Shown: positions 33,907-48,869, numbered from the stretch's first letter. The stretch: 64,000 bases of DNA from Brachyhypopomus gauderio (GCF_052324685.1 NC_135212.1:1737501-1801500), one strand, 5' to 3'. Numbers and translations are program-made. The notes: generated from the sequence alone by a model not told the origin.

Positions 33907-36900
33907 ATGTAAGGACCATCTTGATGGATTGGTGTATTCTGGTGGTTATGCAAACACGGCAGGACTAATGTCTTTGATTTTCACCTCTTGTCCATCTTTT
34001 GCAGACTTGACACTACAGAAGTGACGTCAGGAATGTTGTAGTGGGTTTGTTTCTGTTCAAATCCCCATTGACCTCTTCACACCCCCCCCCCCTCCCTTTT
34101 GGGAACAATTAAACATTGGTAACTAGTCTCCTCTTGTGGTGTTTCTTGCCAATAGGTCACCTCTGCTACCGTTTGCTCTGATCCATTTGCGTAGAATTGT
34201 CATTCGTCTTAATGTCAACCTAATTTGGTTAGTGTTCATCTGAAAGTGGTTGGATGCACAAAGTTGAATTTTAAGACTCTTGGGTTGATCTGGCTAGGAT
34301 GTTTGGCTGGATAAACACTGCCACTACATAATGCATTGTGAACCCTTGTGCACTGTTCCTAATGTTAGAATGATCATTTTGGCTTTCAAATGAAAAATAA
34401 AGGCGGCAGAGACTGGTAGTCAGTGATGTGTTATAAAGGGAAATTTATGACTTTCAATCAAATTAAACTACTCTTCTGAACACTTGCTTACTGCTTATTT
34501 TCCTGCTTCATCAAGGTATCTTGCACATTCCAAGATGGTAGAGTTCCTCTATGGAGGCAGTTCGTATGCTTACCCATTCTACATAACAAAATGACACCCT
34601 GGACAACTTTTAGGAATTAAATCCTGCCTGGCCCAGTATTGTAGATCTCCAAAAGAGGACGTCTGGGTAAAGATTACATTTGGTCTCCCTACTTGGCATC
34701 TCCAAACCTCAAATGTAATACTCCTAGTTCACCTAATTGGTTTCTTCATGGATGTTTGGAATACCAGGACTGCACGTGGTTTGAGTGAAACTCTACTTCA
34801 ACACCATGTATTAGACCCAACTATCACAGCAAACATGTTCTGACCAAAGGAGCACAGAGTCTTATTCAATTACATTTCAAATTCAAAATGGTTCTAGCAA
34901 AATACTGGATTTGTTTAAAACTTTCTGTACTAAATGCACACACTTCATTTTTGTTTGGAAACTGTTGTCTGAAGAGAGCAATGACTCATTGACCTTGGAA
35001 ACTCGGGGGGGGGGGGGGGGGGGTGGACACACTGACATTTCTTGAGAAAACTGTCCACCGTTTTATCAAAAACTAAGTTGTTTCCTTTCATACTTGTGCA
35101 TTTCCACTTTATTGGCAGTTTTTTTAATACTTAAGATGAACTACAAAAACTTCCAGGTCCTCAGTCCTTCAGGGCCTAGTGTGTCAGACCTGGTCTTGTT
35201 GGCATGAATACCCAGGACTATAGGCAGATTAACATGGATTTCCATTCCAACTATCCCTCACTGGCCATCTGGATGTTATCAATCTTGTTTAAATTTGCTA
35301 TATAAATCCTAGTTGTAACCCCACCCTGGACCCTATCCAGAAAGTCCAAACAAGGAGGCGTCATCTCTGCTAATTAAGGCAAAGAAGCCAGCTGGAGTCT
35401 TAAATGGTGCCGTCATCACATAGCTTGCGTCTGGGCACCAACCGCTGACCCCTCTCAGGTCATTGGCTGGTCAATGTTCTGTCTCTTCCGTTCCAAAGCC
35501 TTCGCGCTGCCTGCTTTCTCCCAGAGAGGGAGCACCTGGGCTGCTGTCCTGTTGATTGTCCTCTTGTTGATAGTCTTTTAGCTTCTTTTAGCATTACAGT
35601 TTTTCAGTATTTCACGTCTGTCACTCCAACTTTTCTCAATTCATTGCCCATACATACATATTAATAGACCAACAAGAATAAACAACATACATAAAAGCAC
35701 AAAAGATAACCTTGGTTAAAATGACATTCATAGGTAAGATAAAAATAAATCAAGATCTCATTTGAATCTGCATGTGAAAGATGAATTAAACCAAAAATAA
35801 GAATCATAGCTTAATTTTGAAAAAGCAGCAAGATTAAACAAACTCAATATTTGTTTTTAAAAAAGAATTAAAATGCAAAGCCAATTAAGCCCAAAAGGTA
35901 GAGATTTACTGCAGCTACTAAAACACTTCACTTATTACCACTGTGAATACATTTAAACTCAAAGGACACCTCGGCTCCTCACAGAAAAACACAACGTTCA
36001 AAAACCTTTACTGAACAGTTCAAACACACTTTGGATCAAACACTTAAAGGGCAGAACTTGCATGGGAAGAATAATGAAAATGATATGTAGTCAGTATGGA
36101 TGACATGGTACAGTAGCCCTTACAAAGATAATATACTATGAAGATTGGTCTTGCAGCCAGATCAAGGAAGCATCATCAACATCATTATCATAATCTTGAA
36201 CTTCACCAGCATGATCCTGCATCCTCTACTGTGGATTAACTCTCAATCAATCCAATACATAAACACAAAAAACATATGTATTTTCAAGTTGCTGTATTCG
36301 AGATTACAGGGTTAAAACTGTTTGTAATTTTCCTTGGTTTGCTATTAACATTAATAAACATTCACATAGCACATTTCACAATAAGAAATGAAAAAGGTGA
36401 CACTCTGAATAGCAGATGTGTTTAAAGTAGCACATTTCGTAAAAATAAAACACAAAATGACCACAACCCTACTGTGCCCATCTGCTTTAAAAGTCAGCAC
36501 CACCCTCATAAATGTTCTGATGTACAAGTCCAGTTAATATAGCATTCATGCAAGGAACACCACAAGAAGCAAAAATAAAATAATAAATGCAATTCTTAAT
36601 CAATATCTTGAAAATAAAGTTTTGCGTATCTTATGTTCCAAGCCCCCTCCACCAAACCTCTAGCTAAAGTCCTTTACTGCCATCTAGTGATCTACAACAC
36701 CCAGCCTAGAACACACTAAACACAGAGGGCTTAATTAATGAGTGGTGTCTTTGTGAGATACTAGTTTGTAATGGCTGAACAGCGAGTTATTTGCACTGTA
36801 GCTCAGCTTTGGTTCCATGAAAAAGATTTAGAGGATCTGTGATATTCATCACAGCTCTCTAAAAGTGATAGTTGACAACAGAATATCTTGTGCTATTTTT

Positions 36901-38442
36901 GTGCAAGTTCTACTACTGGGCAATGGATACTTCATTTCTGCAGAACAAAATGTTTATTCTGAAGTGATTTTATTTCACAAAAAAGTGAAAGCATATAACA
37001 GTAATCTCTTTTGATGATTGCTAATTATGTTTTGCAAAATAATAAAAATTTGTTGAACTGAAATAATTCCACTAAAATTAGTACTCATACATCTGATAGA
37101 ATCCTGACAAGTCCAATCTGTTGTGTATGATGGCACTTTTGCAGTCATCATAAATACACAGGAACAAGGAACTCTTAAGTTAAGATCTCCCTATAACCGG
37201 ATTCTTCTGCATAATCAATTCCTAATTTACATATGCTTGCTGTGGTGAGCATAAGAGATTCAGCGTCATTAACAGGATCACTGCATTTAAATGCATTAAC
37301 ACCACATGTTCCTTTTAAGGGCTTGAAGGGTTGACTGGAATTCCATCTTGCAATATTTCTATATTTATACTTCACCTTCAATGCTGGTTTAACTTCGTCT
37401 ACTCAGAAACCTCCTACTAGACCTGGCATGAAGCTACTATGACCACCACTTATTTGATCTCTGGATAATTTGATATCCAAGGTTTCCTTTCAACATTTGT
37501 CACTGCTGCAAACTCTTAGAACATTTGTTTTGGAATTCTATTTGTGGAGTATCACTCACCAAATTGACAGAGCCTCTGAAATTCATTCAGCTATGAAAAG
37601 CGAATAAAGAGAGAAGACTCTACTGACCCATGAGACACGCTGTACAGCAGCCTACACCATACGAGGCGGCAACCGTGTATCATTTGCTGTATCGTAAATG
37701 TGAAGGGACATACTGTCAAAGAGGATAATAACAACAAACCATAGTGAGTGTAGATGGTCACCCTATATGGCACTATGGCTTTTGTGGTGTGGCACCTGTT
37801 TGCGCTTCTGGGCCACCCTGGCCAATATTTATGTATCAAACTGAGATAAACCTATGTTCTTCACCACTCTACTTTCTCATAATCCAAGCCTGAGAATGCA
37901 CCACCTTATTCTCTATGTCTAAATCAGCATGCAATCCATCCTCTTCTTAAATCATATGATGTAGGTGATGTCTGGCAGTTTTGGATATTGTCATCTTCCC
38001 TTTGTTGAGTGAAAAAGCAGTTTGATCTCCCATCAACAAGACGAGCTGAACACCTTGTACCTCTAAAAACCTTCATATAGCTTTACAGGTGTAAAGAAAA
38101 ATGGGGAGAAAGCAGGACAGACATTTGCTTATCAGCTATAACGAAAAAAAAAACTGCCAAAAGAGTCATGCCAATATCAAGTATCATTTGGAGGTGGTTG
38201 TTCTCTCTATCATAGTAACCGATCAAGCAGGTTTTTATTACGAATGTTTTTTCTTTTGCTTTTGTATCCCCTTTAGGCCCCTCTCTGCTCCTGCTTCATG
38301 GTGAAAATGCATTAGACTGGGTAGGGTGGGCCTTTTCACCAAATTAGACAGACTTGAGTTTGGCTGTAAATTCATATTGTTATATCCTATTTTCAGATTC
38401 TCGATGACTTAGGTTCCAGACGAACAGATCCCTGACTGGACA
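33907..38442. other. Intergenic region ZP3-like to Kir2
   Basis: No coding gene is supported in this 4.5 kb. It contains C- and G-homopolymers (34083-34092, 35005-35023) and long AT-rich stretches. A possible polyadenylation hexamer for the ZP3-like gene (aataaa) lies at about 34396. Short open frames look random. Confidence 0.5.
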
Positions 38443-39680
38443 CTATTTCTGAGCGTACTGTCTGACTCCTCCAACATTCTCACCCAAAATGTCACTGCAG
38501 TACTCAATATTGATGAGGGCTACTTCATTCTCATAGCTTACAGAGTTGGATCCAGACATGCTGTTCTTTTCCTCTTCCAGTTCCTTGGCACTGCAGTGTG
38601 GCGTGTTGGGAACCACATACGTGTTGTTAAATTTCGAGTAGTCCACTATGTAGTGGCTTTTAACCTCAGAAAGTAGGGGCTCAAACCGGTGGCCCCATAA
38701 AATCTCGCTAGCTATATAAGAGCTGCGGCACTGCGTGGTCATGGATGTGGCCTCCACCATCCCTTCTAAGATCACCACTATCTCGAATTCAGAGCTCTCC
38801 AACTCCTGCTTGCTCATGCCGTAGAATGGACTGTCTTCGTCGATCTCGTGGATCACGGTGATGGGGAAGACCAAGAGTATTCGGTCAATGCCAGAATCAA
38901 GTCCAATGTCAATGTCTGTCAGTTCCAGGGGTAAATACTCCCCCTCAGCAGTGGTGCGCGACTTGATGAGCTGTGCTCGAACGTGAGCTTCCACCAGATG
39001 GCTCTTTCGCAGGTTTCCCACCCTCCACATCAGACAGAGTTTATGATCTCTCATGGTGATTATGGCGTAGTGGCTAAACATCAGAGTCTCACTCCTATTC
39101 TTGGGTGAGGCCGCCTTCACCATGACCGCCCCGGTGACAAAGGCATCAATAATACATCCCACAATGCTCTGGAAGACCACCATGAAAACAGCGATGGGAC
39201 ATTCCGGTGTTACGTAGTAGTTACCGTAGCCAATGGTAGTCTGTGTCTCCATAGAGAACCTGAAGGCTGTTGAGAAGCTGTTAAGGTTTGCAACGCACAA
39301 CTGCTCTTCGTTTTCTAGGTCTCCATATGACAGTGCCACCATCCAAAACAGAAAACCAAAAAAGGCCCAGGAGAGGAACCAAAAAAGGCCCAGGAGAGGA
39401 GACAAGCCAGACAGAAGATGGTCAGCATCCAGTGCCAGCGGACGTCCACCCACGTGGTGAAGATGTCGGCCAGGTAGCGCTGGCCCTTCTCCAACATATT
39501 CACAAACTGCACGTTGCAGCGGCCGTTTTTGTCAACGAGACGTCTCTGGGTGTGACGACGCGTCGACCCTTCGGCCACAGCACTTCCATTACTGTAGCTA
39601 TACGGCAGGTCGCTAGGGGCCAGCATCATCCCGTCCTCCGAGGACACGAGGCTGTAACGGTGGGCTCGTGCACTCCCCAT
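38443..39680 (-). CDS. kcnj2: Kir2.1-like inward-rectifier K+ channel, frame broken
   Basis: Inward-rectifier channel subunit that sets resting membrane potential. Single coding exon; ATG at 39680 ([20 protein letters not shown] matches the Kir2.1 N-terminus), stop at 38443. The frame shifts at 39356-39401, where a 23-bp tandem duplication sits in the first membrane helix (SWAFFG read twice). With one repeat copy the frame would be continuous, about 404 residues. Seen: slide helix [13 protein letters not shown], filter [11 protein letters not shown]2 with the rectification aspartate ([12 protein letters not shown]), [13 protein letters not shown], export-type SYENEV. The two pore-loop cysteines (LCVANLN, ECPIAVF) are kept. 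The C-terminus lacks the usual PDZ-binding RRESEI ending. Orthology to KCNJ2 rather than KCNJ12 is inferred from [18 protein letters not shown]. As assembled, the channel would be truncated just after TM1 starts. It could be a real allele, a young pseudogene or an assembly error. Confidence 0.85.
39356..39401. repeat. 23-bp tandem duplication in Kir2 coding exon
   Basis: The 23-bp word beginning ccaaaaaaggcccaggagag occurs at 39356-39378 and 39379-39401, differing only in the last base. Because 23 is not a multiple of three, it shifts the frame. The single-copy version restores [14 protein letters not shown]-type TM1. Confidence 0.93.
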
Positions 39681-39729
39681 CACTGCCAGCCAGGATGACT
39701 GGACCACATGTGCTTTGGAGAACTATCTG

Positions 39730-41980
<2,251 letters not shown>

Positions 41981-41989
41981 ACTAATGAA

Positions 41990-43870
41990 CAGGACTTCTG
42001 ATCATGAACACAAGGTAGGTAGGTCACTGTCCCATAACAGCAATTGCTGGCGTCTGAACAATTATGCAACAGTGCTGTCTTGACAAGTCCAAAGCTTGCA
42101 GGCTTAAAACATCTTTTGATTCTAAACTTTTAAAGCTTTGCAGATCAACGGTCCATCTTGTCCATTGTTTCAGGTGGTTGTCTGTGATCTCCTCATCCCA
42201 CCCTATCTGACCTTTACAGAGGTATCTCAGAAGCAGTTTCACTGGTAATACAAATGGTGACTAAAACCCATGGGGATCATATACAGAGCCAACGACTGAT
42301 AAGATTCCTATTCTTGTAGGAGGTTTGTTGTGCACATCGATGTTGAAGGAAAATGTGTCAGTTTCAGTACACCAAGTACGGCTCGTTCTTTAGGTAATAA
42401 TTCACTATCCAAGAGCCTTGACTTCTGGGGGTCGATCCTGCTCAGGAACCGATGAGAGAAAGGCTCTTGAATTACTCATCCACTTCAAGTGAATTCCACC
42501 CTTGCTACAGAGAGGTTTTAGGTCCCTGGCTAGCATGATTGCTTCTTGATTTCCACCAAAGTTGAGCAATCATCAACATAAAAACTAGTCAGGAGTGTCT
42601 GAGCTGCCTTGTCTGTCGTCTCATCCTGTAAATCCTCCACTATTCTTCAAAGAGCAAAGCACGAGCAGCTTGGCAATGAGGTAGCACCAAATATGTGGAC
42701 ACACATTCGCTAATCAACTGACTCCTCATTGACAGCCTTCAGGCTATGAAGGTCTGCATCCTTCTCTTGACCTCAGACCTGATAAAACATTGATTCAATG
42801 TCAGCCATGATAACTACTGTCTGCGAAACCTGTTCAACACTCCAAGAAGAGTATTTGTGAGGTTGGGTCCTTGAAGTAACTGTTCATTCAGAGAAAACCC
42901 TTGGTAAGATGCATTGCAGTCAAACACCACTTGTAATTGATTCTTTTTGGGGTGGTAGACCCCGTGGTGGGGCATATACCACACGCCTCTGTCTGTTTGC
43001 AAGTCATCCTCTGGTACTTGTTCAGCATATCCTTTATCAAGTATGCCGTCCATAAAAACAGTATTCACTGTGTAACTGAGGATTGCTTACGAGCTTCCCT
43101 TTCAGAACCACCAGTCTCTGCTTTGCTATGCATTTTTTGTTTGGGACCAAAATCTTTTCATTTCTTAAAGGCAATCTGATATGGTAATGACCATCTTTGG
43201 ACTGTACTGAATTAGTCACTGATTGCATGAATCGATGATCTTCTTGAGGCATTTCTGCCTTATCATCATATTGCATTTCAGGAGAATCTGCGTTGAACTG
43301 CTGAACCAGCAAGTCCTCAATGGTCTCCACTGATATGCGATTCGCTATGCAGTTTTGGAGAGTGTCAGGATTCACACGTGTGTTTTCTTGTTTCGTGCCA
43401 TTCACGATCCAGGCAAGCACTGTCTGCACTGCGTATGGTCCATTTTCTCTACTGTTGAGCACTTTCCATGGTTACATGGCCTTATATGCATTCACACCTA
43501 TCAACAGTCCAACATCTCCTTCAATGTGTGGCAGACGAACTTCACACAGATAAGGCCACTTACTTAGATCCTGTTTCTTAGGAATGTTCTTTCTTCACAA
43601 GAATATGTTGCTGCATCAACACTCTTGGCAAATCAATGTACGTGTTTCCTTCTAGTGCACACACTTCCAAATCTGTTAAGACATCCGTCCTTGAGCCTTC
43701 CTCTCTTGTCCCATGGTACACAGCAAGAACTCGGTCTTCTTACCTCGGACATTAAGCCTGTGCATCTGATCTTCCATGCAAAAAGTAGTGGTGGTACCTG
43801 GGTTTAAGAATGCATACGTCTCTACAGTCTTGTCACCTTTCTTCGATTTAACCTTTATCAAATGCACCTA
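41990..43870 (-). mobile_element. Degenerate BEL/Pao retrotransposon pol fragment
   Basis: Minus-strand remnants of a BEL/Pao gag-pol in several frames. Protease-like KGDKTVETYAFLNPGTTTTF is at about 43800, and the pre-RT linker GPYAVQTVLAWIVNG at about 43440. RT pieces are WYMPHHGVYHPKKNQLQVVF and NASYQGFSLNEQLLQGPNL at about 42950. A later piece, LLLRYLCKGQIGWDEEITD, is at about 42230. Frames are interrupted repeatedly, so it is an old dead copy. LTRs and integrase were not found. Assignment is from characteristic BEL/Pao wording in protease and RT. Confidence 0.8.
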
Positions 43871-43984
43871 CTGTCACCAGCCCCAGTAGATCAACAAGTT
43901 TATTGATGCAGTAATAGAAGAGCATTTGATACAGCTCTTATATCTTATATTGGATACAAGAGGCTGAAACGAGTTTCCTCCACA

Positions 43985-44325
43985 GGTTGTGGTGTGTAGG
44001 GTGTGTAGTACGGTCATCCGTGAGAGACTCGGAGTAGAGTCACTGCTCCTCCATGTACACAGGAGCCAGTCGAGGTGGTTCGGGCATCTGGTCCAGATGC
44101 CACCTGGGTGCCTCCCTGGTGAGGTGCTCCGGGCATGTCCAACAGGGAGGAGACCCCGGGGAAGACCCAGGACACGCCAGAGAGATTATATATCTTGGCT
44201 GTCCTGGGAATGTCTTGGTATCCCTCCAGAAATTAGGTGGATGGGGAGAAGGAAGCCTGTGTCTCTTTGCTTAGACTGCTGCCCAACAAACCCGGATAAG
44301 CGGAGAATGGATGGATTATCACATC
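43985..44325 (+). mobile_element. 3' end of a non-LTR retrotransposon
   Basis: Plus-strand frame with SRWFGHLVQMPPGCLPGEVL, GRRPRGRPRTRQRDYISWLS and ECLGIPPE, the well-known C-terminal end of a fish LINE reverse transcriptase. It is followed by the typical terminal ggataagcggagaatggatg. Only about 340 bp survives. Clade not assigned. Confidence 0.75.
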
Positions 44326-44606
44326 ACTCATCACAGTGAACAACAATAACAATTATGCTTACATTACCATATATTTTGGCCTGGTGACTCTATACATCCC
44401 TCACATGTATGTCTAGTTACTGAGCTGCACATTTTTGTGGGTATTGCCAGTGTTGTGCCAAATTCCAACTCCTCGACAGAATTATACCCCCCTCACGTGC
44501 AGAATTATGTCAATAATTTTATAATGTCAATTTTTAAAAAATGTAATGAACCAAAGACTTTGGTTGATTACATGGCATGCAGGGGGTTGAATGCCATAAA
44601 TATTAT

Positions 44607-44953
44607 CAGGGTATCTGCACATTCAATGACTTTTAAGACCTTTTTAATACCTCTCACCAGAAAAAATAATACTATTACTGGGGATGCAGGTGTGTTCCAC
44701 ACGTTGTTGAGGCCGTATACTCCAGCGCTAGGAATCTAGCACTAGGACCCTGGAGCGGTTATTTTCTGCATGGTCCTAGCGCTAGATTCGGCAAAGTTCA
44801 CATCGCGCCAGAACAACTGAACAACACACACTTATAATAATTTAAGGCTTCCCCTCATAAAATTCCAGACATTTTAAGACATTTTTAGGCCTTGAATATG
44901 GAAAACTAAATTTAAGACATTTTAAGACTTTTTAAGGACCCGCGGGTACCCTG
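44607..44953. mobile_element. Short TIR element with 5-bp target duplication
   Basis: Starts cagggtatctgc and ends cgcgggtaccctg (inverted match CAGGGTAYC). Direct repeats attat flank it at 44602-44606 and 44954-44958. It has no coding capacity. Internal words ttttaagacctttttaa and ttaagacattttaagac are repeat-like. Non-autonomous DNA element; superfamily uncertain. Confidence 0.6.
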
Positions 44954-45112
44954 ATTATGAGAACACTTTACATATATGTTTAATTCTCAGGTCTGGAGCG
45001 ATAACATACTTGATATAACAAAGTTCACTTCTGACCATGTGACTTTACAGTGTTACTTTGTTCCTTGTTACTAAACAACCTGACTTTTACTTCACTTTGA
45101 CTTTTACTTCAC

Positions 45113-45165
45113 AAATTTCCCCGCTGAGGGATTAATAAAGGATTATCTTATCTTATCTTATCTTT
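45113..45165 (+). mobile_element. LINE/SINE 3' tail with (TTATC)n
   Basis: ccgctgagggattaataaag followed by ttatcttatcttatctta, the usual terminal tail of a fish retroelement. No body of the element is recognisable upstream. Confidence 0.55.
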
Positions 45166-45211
45166 TGTGAATTAACACTATCTTAGTGAATTAACTAAAT
45201 TGATCACAGTA

Positions 45212-45745
45212 CCCCCACACTCCCCCAGTGATCTCAGAACTGCAGTGTGTGGTTAACATCTCCTTTATTTTGGTGACTTGTCTTGATGTGTAAGTTATAC
45301 CATATAAAGCACATGACTAACTTCAGCGGGGGGGGGGGGGGGGGGGGGGGGGGTGTTTGGCAGTGTTATGATGATGTCTGCTGAAATTATACTCCATGTT
45401 ATCTCCGAGCTGACTGTCTCACAGATGTACAGTCACAAAGAAGAAGACAGGCTGTTTTAGTCATGGTGCTAACGGGATGATGACTTCATCAGATATTTCA
45501 TATTTCACTACTTCATAAATACTTGAGCTACCACATTATGAAAAAATATATAGAATTGAACTTTACTGTATGATATAAATATACTGTGATGACGCTGACG
45601 CACACGCGCCCGCACGCCCACTTCCAGTCACCTGATTATAGACTACGTGCCCATGTGACCTGTACGTTTCCTGTCTGCTCTCCCCACCTTTAAGCCCAGT
45701 AATGTGCACCTGTACAGCTGCAGCTCATCTGCGTCTCAGCACTTC

Positions 45746-45806
<61 letters not shown>

Positions 45807-46050
45807 CGTGTGTGTGTGTGTGTTTTTGTGTGTATGTGTGTCAGTGTCCCTTTGGCTGGGTGCATCAGTGCAATCAGAGTAGATTTATATGATACAATAT
45901 ACTCTTATTATATGTGAGTGTCTGTCAGCCAAAATTATACTCCCCCCCCCCCACTGAACTTAGAGACATGTGCTTTATTAGGTATAACCTACACATCAAG
46001 AGAAGTCACCAAAATAAAGGAGATGTTAACCAGACACTGCAATCCTGAGA
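45212..46050. repeat. Imperfect inverted repeat around poly-G and (TG)n
   Basis: Left arm 45212-45320 (cccagtgatctcagaactgc, aacatctcctttattttggt) is inverted at about 45960-46065 (accaaaataaaggagatgtt, gagatcactgggggagtat). A second inverted pair, gttgtgccaaattccaactc at 44452 and ttgtcggaatttggcacaac at about 46366, extends the symmetry outward. The interval holds poly-G 45328-45353 and a (TG)n run 45749-45822. Probably a decayed foldback or TIR element family; a related sequence occurs at 52480-52545 (ggagttcatctgattggata). Confidence 0.6.
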
Positions 46051-47023
46051 TCACTGGGGGAGTATATTTTGCAAGATGTTGTGATAGCATTGCTAAAATT
46101 ATATTCCACCTAATAAAATCCCTCCTGATACATTTAGAGACACATGTTTTATATGGTATAACTCCCACAGATTCATGGGGAGCATAATTTTGGCAGCTTT
46201 TATGCACTCCTCCTGACTGTGAAGATTGCAATACTGTGAATTCATTGAGCACTCACTAAATTTGTCCTAACTAGATAATTAGAGATCATTAGGAAATATT
46301 TGTCCAATATCTCATTAAAAGGGAAATAAAAGTCAGATTGTCCAGGGGAGTAACATTTTGCTGAGTTGTCGGAATTTGGCACAACACCATTTCCGCACAT
46401 TTGCTGCCAAGACAAAATTGTCACTTTGCTGTGGCACCAGCTCATGCTTCGCTCTTAAAGGGGATGAGAGGAGTTCATCTGATTGGATACTTCTAACCAC
46501 GCATGTTGATTATGTATCCTGTCTAACAATACCTCGTTTCTTATAATTGTACCTGTCTGTAACAGGTTACTGCATTTGTTGCAGTAATGAAAATAGCAAA
46601 CAACATTTCAATCATGCCTAAATGTGCCTGTGCTGTTTCGTGTGTGTAATGACTTATTTGTGTTCACAAAAATAGAACCCAAAGTCATAAATGAAACAAC
46701 ATAAACAACTGTTGCTCCAAAATAATAAACTCCAGAACTGATTTCCCATGGCACCCACCAGTATCCCATGGCAATCAAGACGGAAATAACAAAAGTTAAG
46801 ATGACTAGAAGTTTCAAGTGAAAAACAAAACATTTAAATTAGGGCTGCACGATTAATCGTATTTTTATCGTTATCGCGATGTGAAGTTTCACGATAAACA
46901 CATCGAAAGAGCCACGATAACTCCTTGAATAACAGCAAACTCAAATTGCATTATCCTCGTCCAGCAATAGAGGGAGCTATTCACGCTGCAGACTATGATC
47001 ACGTGACGTAAGTAGGCAAGAGG

Positions 47024-47281
47024 CAGAGTTGCCAGGTTTGCGGTTTTCACGCCAAATTGGGCTTGTTTGAAAATCCTGCCGCGGGTAAAAATTCTGGGGC
47101 CGCGGGGTGCGGTTTTTTGGGCTACTTTTGAGTTGGGCTACTGCGGAAGTTACAAGTCAACACTAAGAATCAATCGCGATATAATACTTAATTTGTCTCC
47201 ATTTCACACTCGCCACCCCCCGCCGACAACTTACACTTGCAGATATTGTGCGGGATATTTTTGTAGGACCTGGCAACCCTG
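47024..47281. mobile_element. Nested 258-bp TIR element (MITE)
   Basis: Ends cagagttgccaggt and acctggcaaccctg are inverted with 13 of 14 matches. The element lies wholly inside the hAT-type element. Flanks gcaagagg and gagtgagg are only partly alike, so the target duplication is uncertain. Confidence 0.65.
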
Positions 47282-47332
47282 GAGTGAGGCAAACACGCGC
47301 AGCAGACACGCGATTTGGATTAAGCCTGGTTT

Positions 47333-48052
47333 ACACTTGATGCGGCGCGAGGGTCCGCGAGGCGAAAATAACGTTATCGCAGTGGCTTCGCCCGTGCGCA
47401 ATGGCCTCGCACGCTGTCGATTCGCGGTCTTGCACCTCTCGAATTTTGTAAGTTCGCGCGCGCCGCGTCTCAGCGCAATGAGAACAGTCATGTTTGCAGG
47501 GTTCATACACTTATACAAGGTGGAATTCAAGCACTTGTACGTCACTTTCAAGGTCCATTTCAATAATTCCCAGCACGTTAAACTTAATTGAATTAAATAT
47601 TTATACATATACTCTAAATGATTCGAAATAATTTGCTTTTTTTAATCACATTATTTAATGGATGTTTATTTTCAAAACGCCCAATCATGTTCTCTCATGT
47701 TTCGTCCTGGAATTACAAGAGGCTCGTATTTGTTAACGTAATACAAGAGAACTGTTCAGTCAGACAGATATTTGTTGTGAAACGAAGTAGTTACAATTTC
47801 AAGCATTTTCAAGTAATTTAGCCTAAATTCCAGCACTTTCAAACCTGAAACACAAAGCAACATTAAAATTGGTCAGGTAAATGTTCATTCCCCTGTATTT
47901 GAAGGGTGTTTTTTATACTACTAGGCCTACATATCGTTTCGGACAACACTGCAAAGAATGTGACATGGCAAGAATAAACGCTTCCGCCTTTCGCGGAGGT
48001 TCACGAGGTGTGCGGAGTCGCGCTACGGTCACTCGTGAAAGTATAAACCTAG
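47333..48052. mobile_element. Possible second nested TIR element
   Basis: Left end agcctggtttacacttgatg and right end gaaagtataaacctag are partly inverted. The interior is CpG-rich near both ends (gcggcgcgagg, cgcggaggttcacgag). Target duplication not found. Confidence 0.35.
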
Positions 48053-48339
48053 ATTGAATCTATTGTTGAATAAACCTGCAAAATATTTGGAATTATTCTG
48101 GATTCATTACACAGTAAAAAACAAAACAAATTAACGTGCTGCTGTTCAGAGAGACACCACATTTCTGTATTTTAATCTTAATTTATCGTGGTTCACATCG
48201 ATATCGGGATATCCAACAATGTTATCGCACATCGCAATTCTAGTCCATATCGTGCACCCCTAATTTAAATATTCTCATGTTAATGATAAAAAAGATAATT
48301 TCGCTTAATTAATACAGCAGTGAATGTAACTGCAGCTGT

Positions 48340-48868
48340 AGCAAACACCACTATAGTTCACAGATCAAACACCACTACAGTCCACAAATCAAACACCACT
48401 ACAGTTCACAAAGCAAACACCACTGTAGCACACAAATCAAACACCACTATAGTCCACAAATCAAACACCACCATAGTCCACAGATCAAACACCACTATAG
48501 ACCACAAATCAAACACCACAATAGTCCACAAATCAAACACCACTATAGTCCACAAATCAAATACTACTATAGTCCACAGATCAAACACTACAGTCCACAA
48601 ATCAAACACCACTATAGTTCATAGATCAAACACCACTATAGTCCACAGACCAAACACCACTATAGTCCACAGATCAAACACCACTATACTCCACAGATCA
48701 AACACCACTAAAGCCCACAAATCAAACACCACTATAGTCCACAAATCAAAACCACTATAGTCCACAAATCAAACACTACTATAGTCCACAGATCAAACAC
48801 CACAACAGTCCACAAATCAAACACCACTATAGTCCACAAATCAAACACTACTATAGTCAGCAAATCAA
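48340..48868 (+). repeat. 24-bp minisatellite, about 22 units
   Basis: Unit caaacaccactatagtccac plus agat or aaat, with single-base variants and a few units shortened by several bases. The open frames SNTTIVHK and VVFDLWTI are simple translations of the repeat. Confidence 0.95.
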
Positions 48869-48869
48869 T

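Larger units (their letters stand above)
46840..48262. mobile_element. hAT-type element with 8-bp target duplication
   Basis: Terminal inverted repeats tagggctgcacgat (46840) and atcgtgcacccta-type end atcgtgcacccctA (48262), one mismatch in 14. An identical 8-bp duplication atttaaat flanks it at 46832-46839 and 48263-48270, as for hAT transposons. Subterminal tatcg and atcgcgat words at both ends are typical of fish non-autonomous hAT elements. There is no transposase. Two further TIR elements are nested inside (47024-47281 and probably 47333-48052). Confidence 0.82.

Noticed and set aside
48320-48760. SNTTIVHK repeat protein
   Set aside because: Translation of the 24-bp minisatellite; unit length divisible by three keeps it open.
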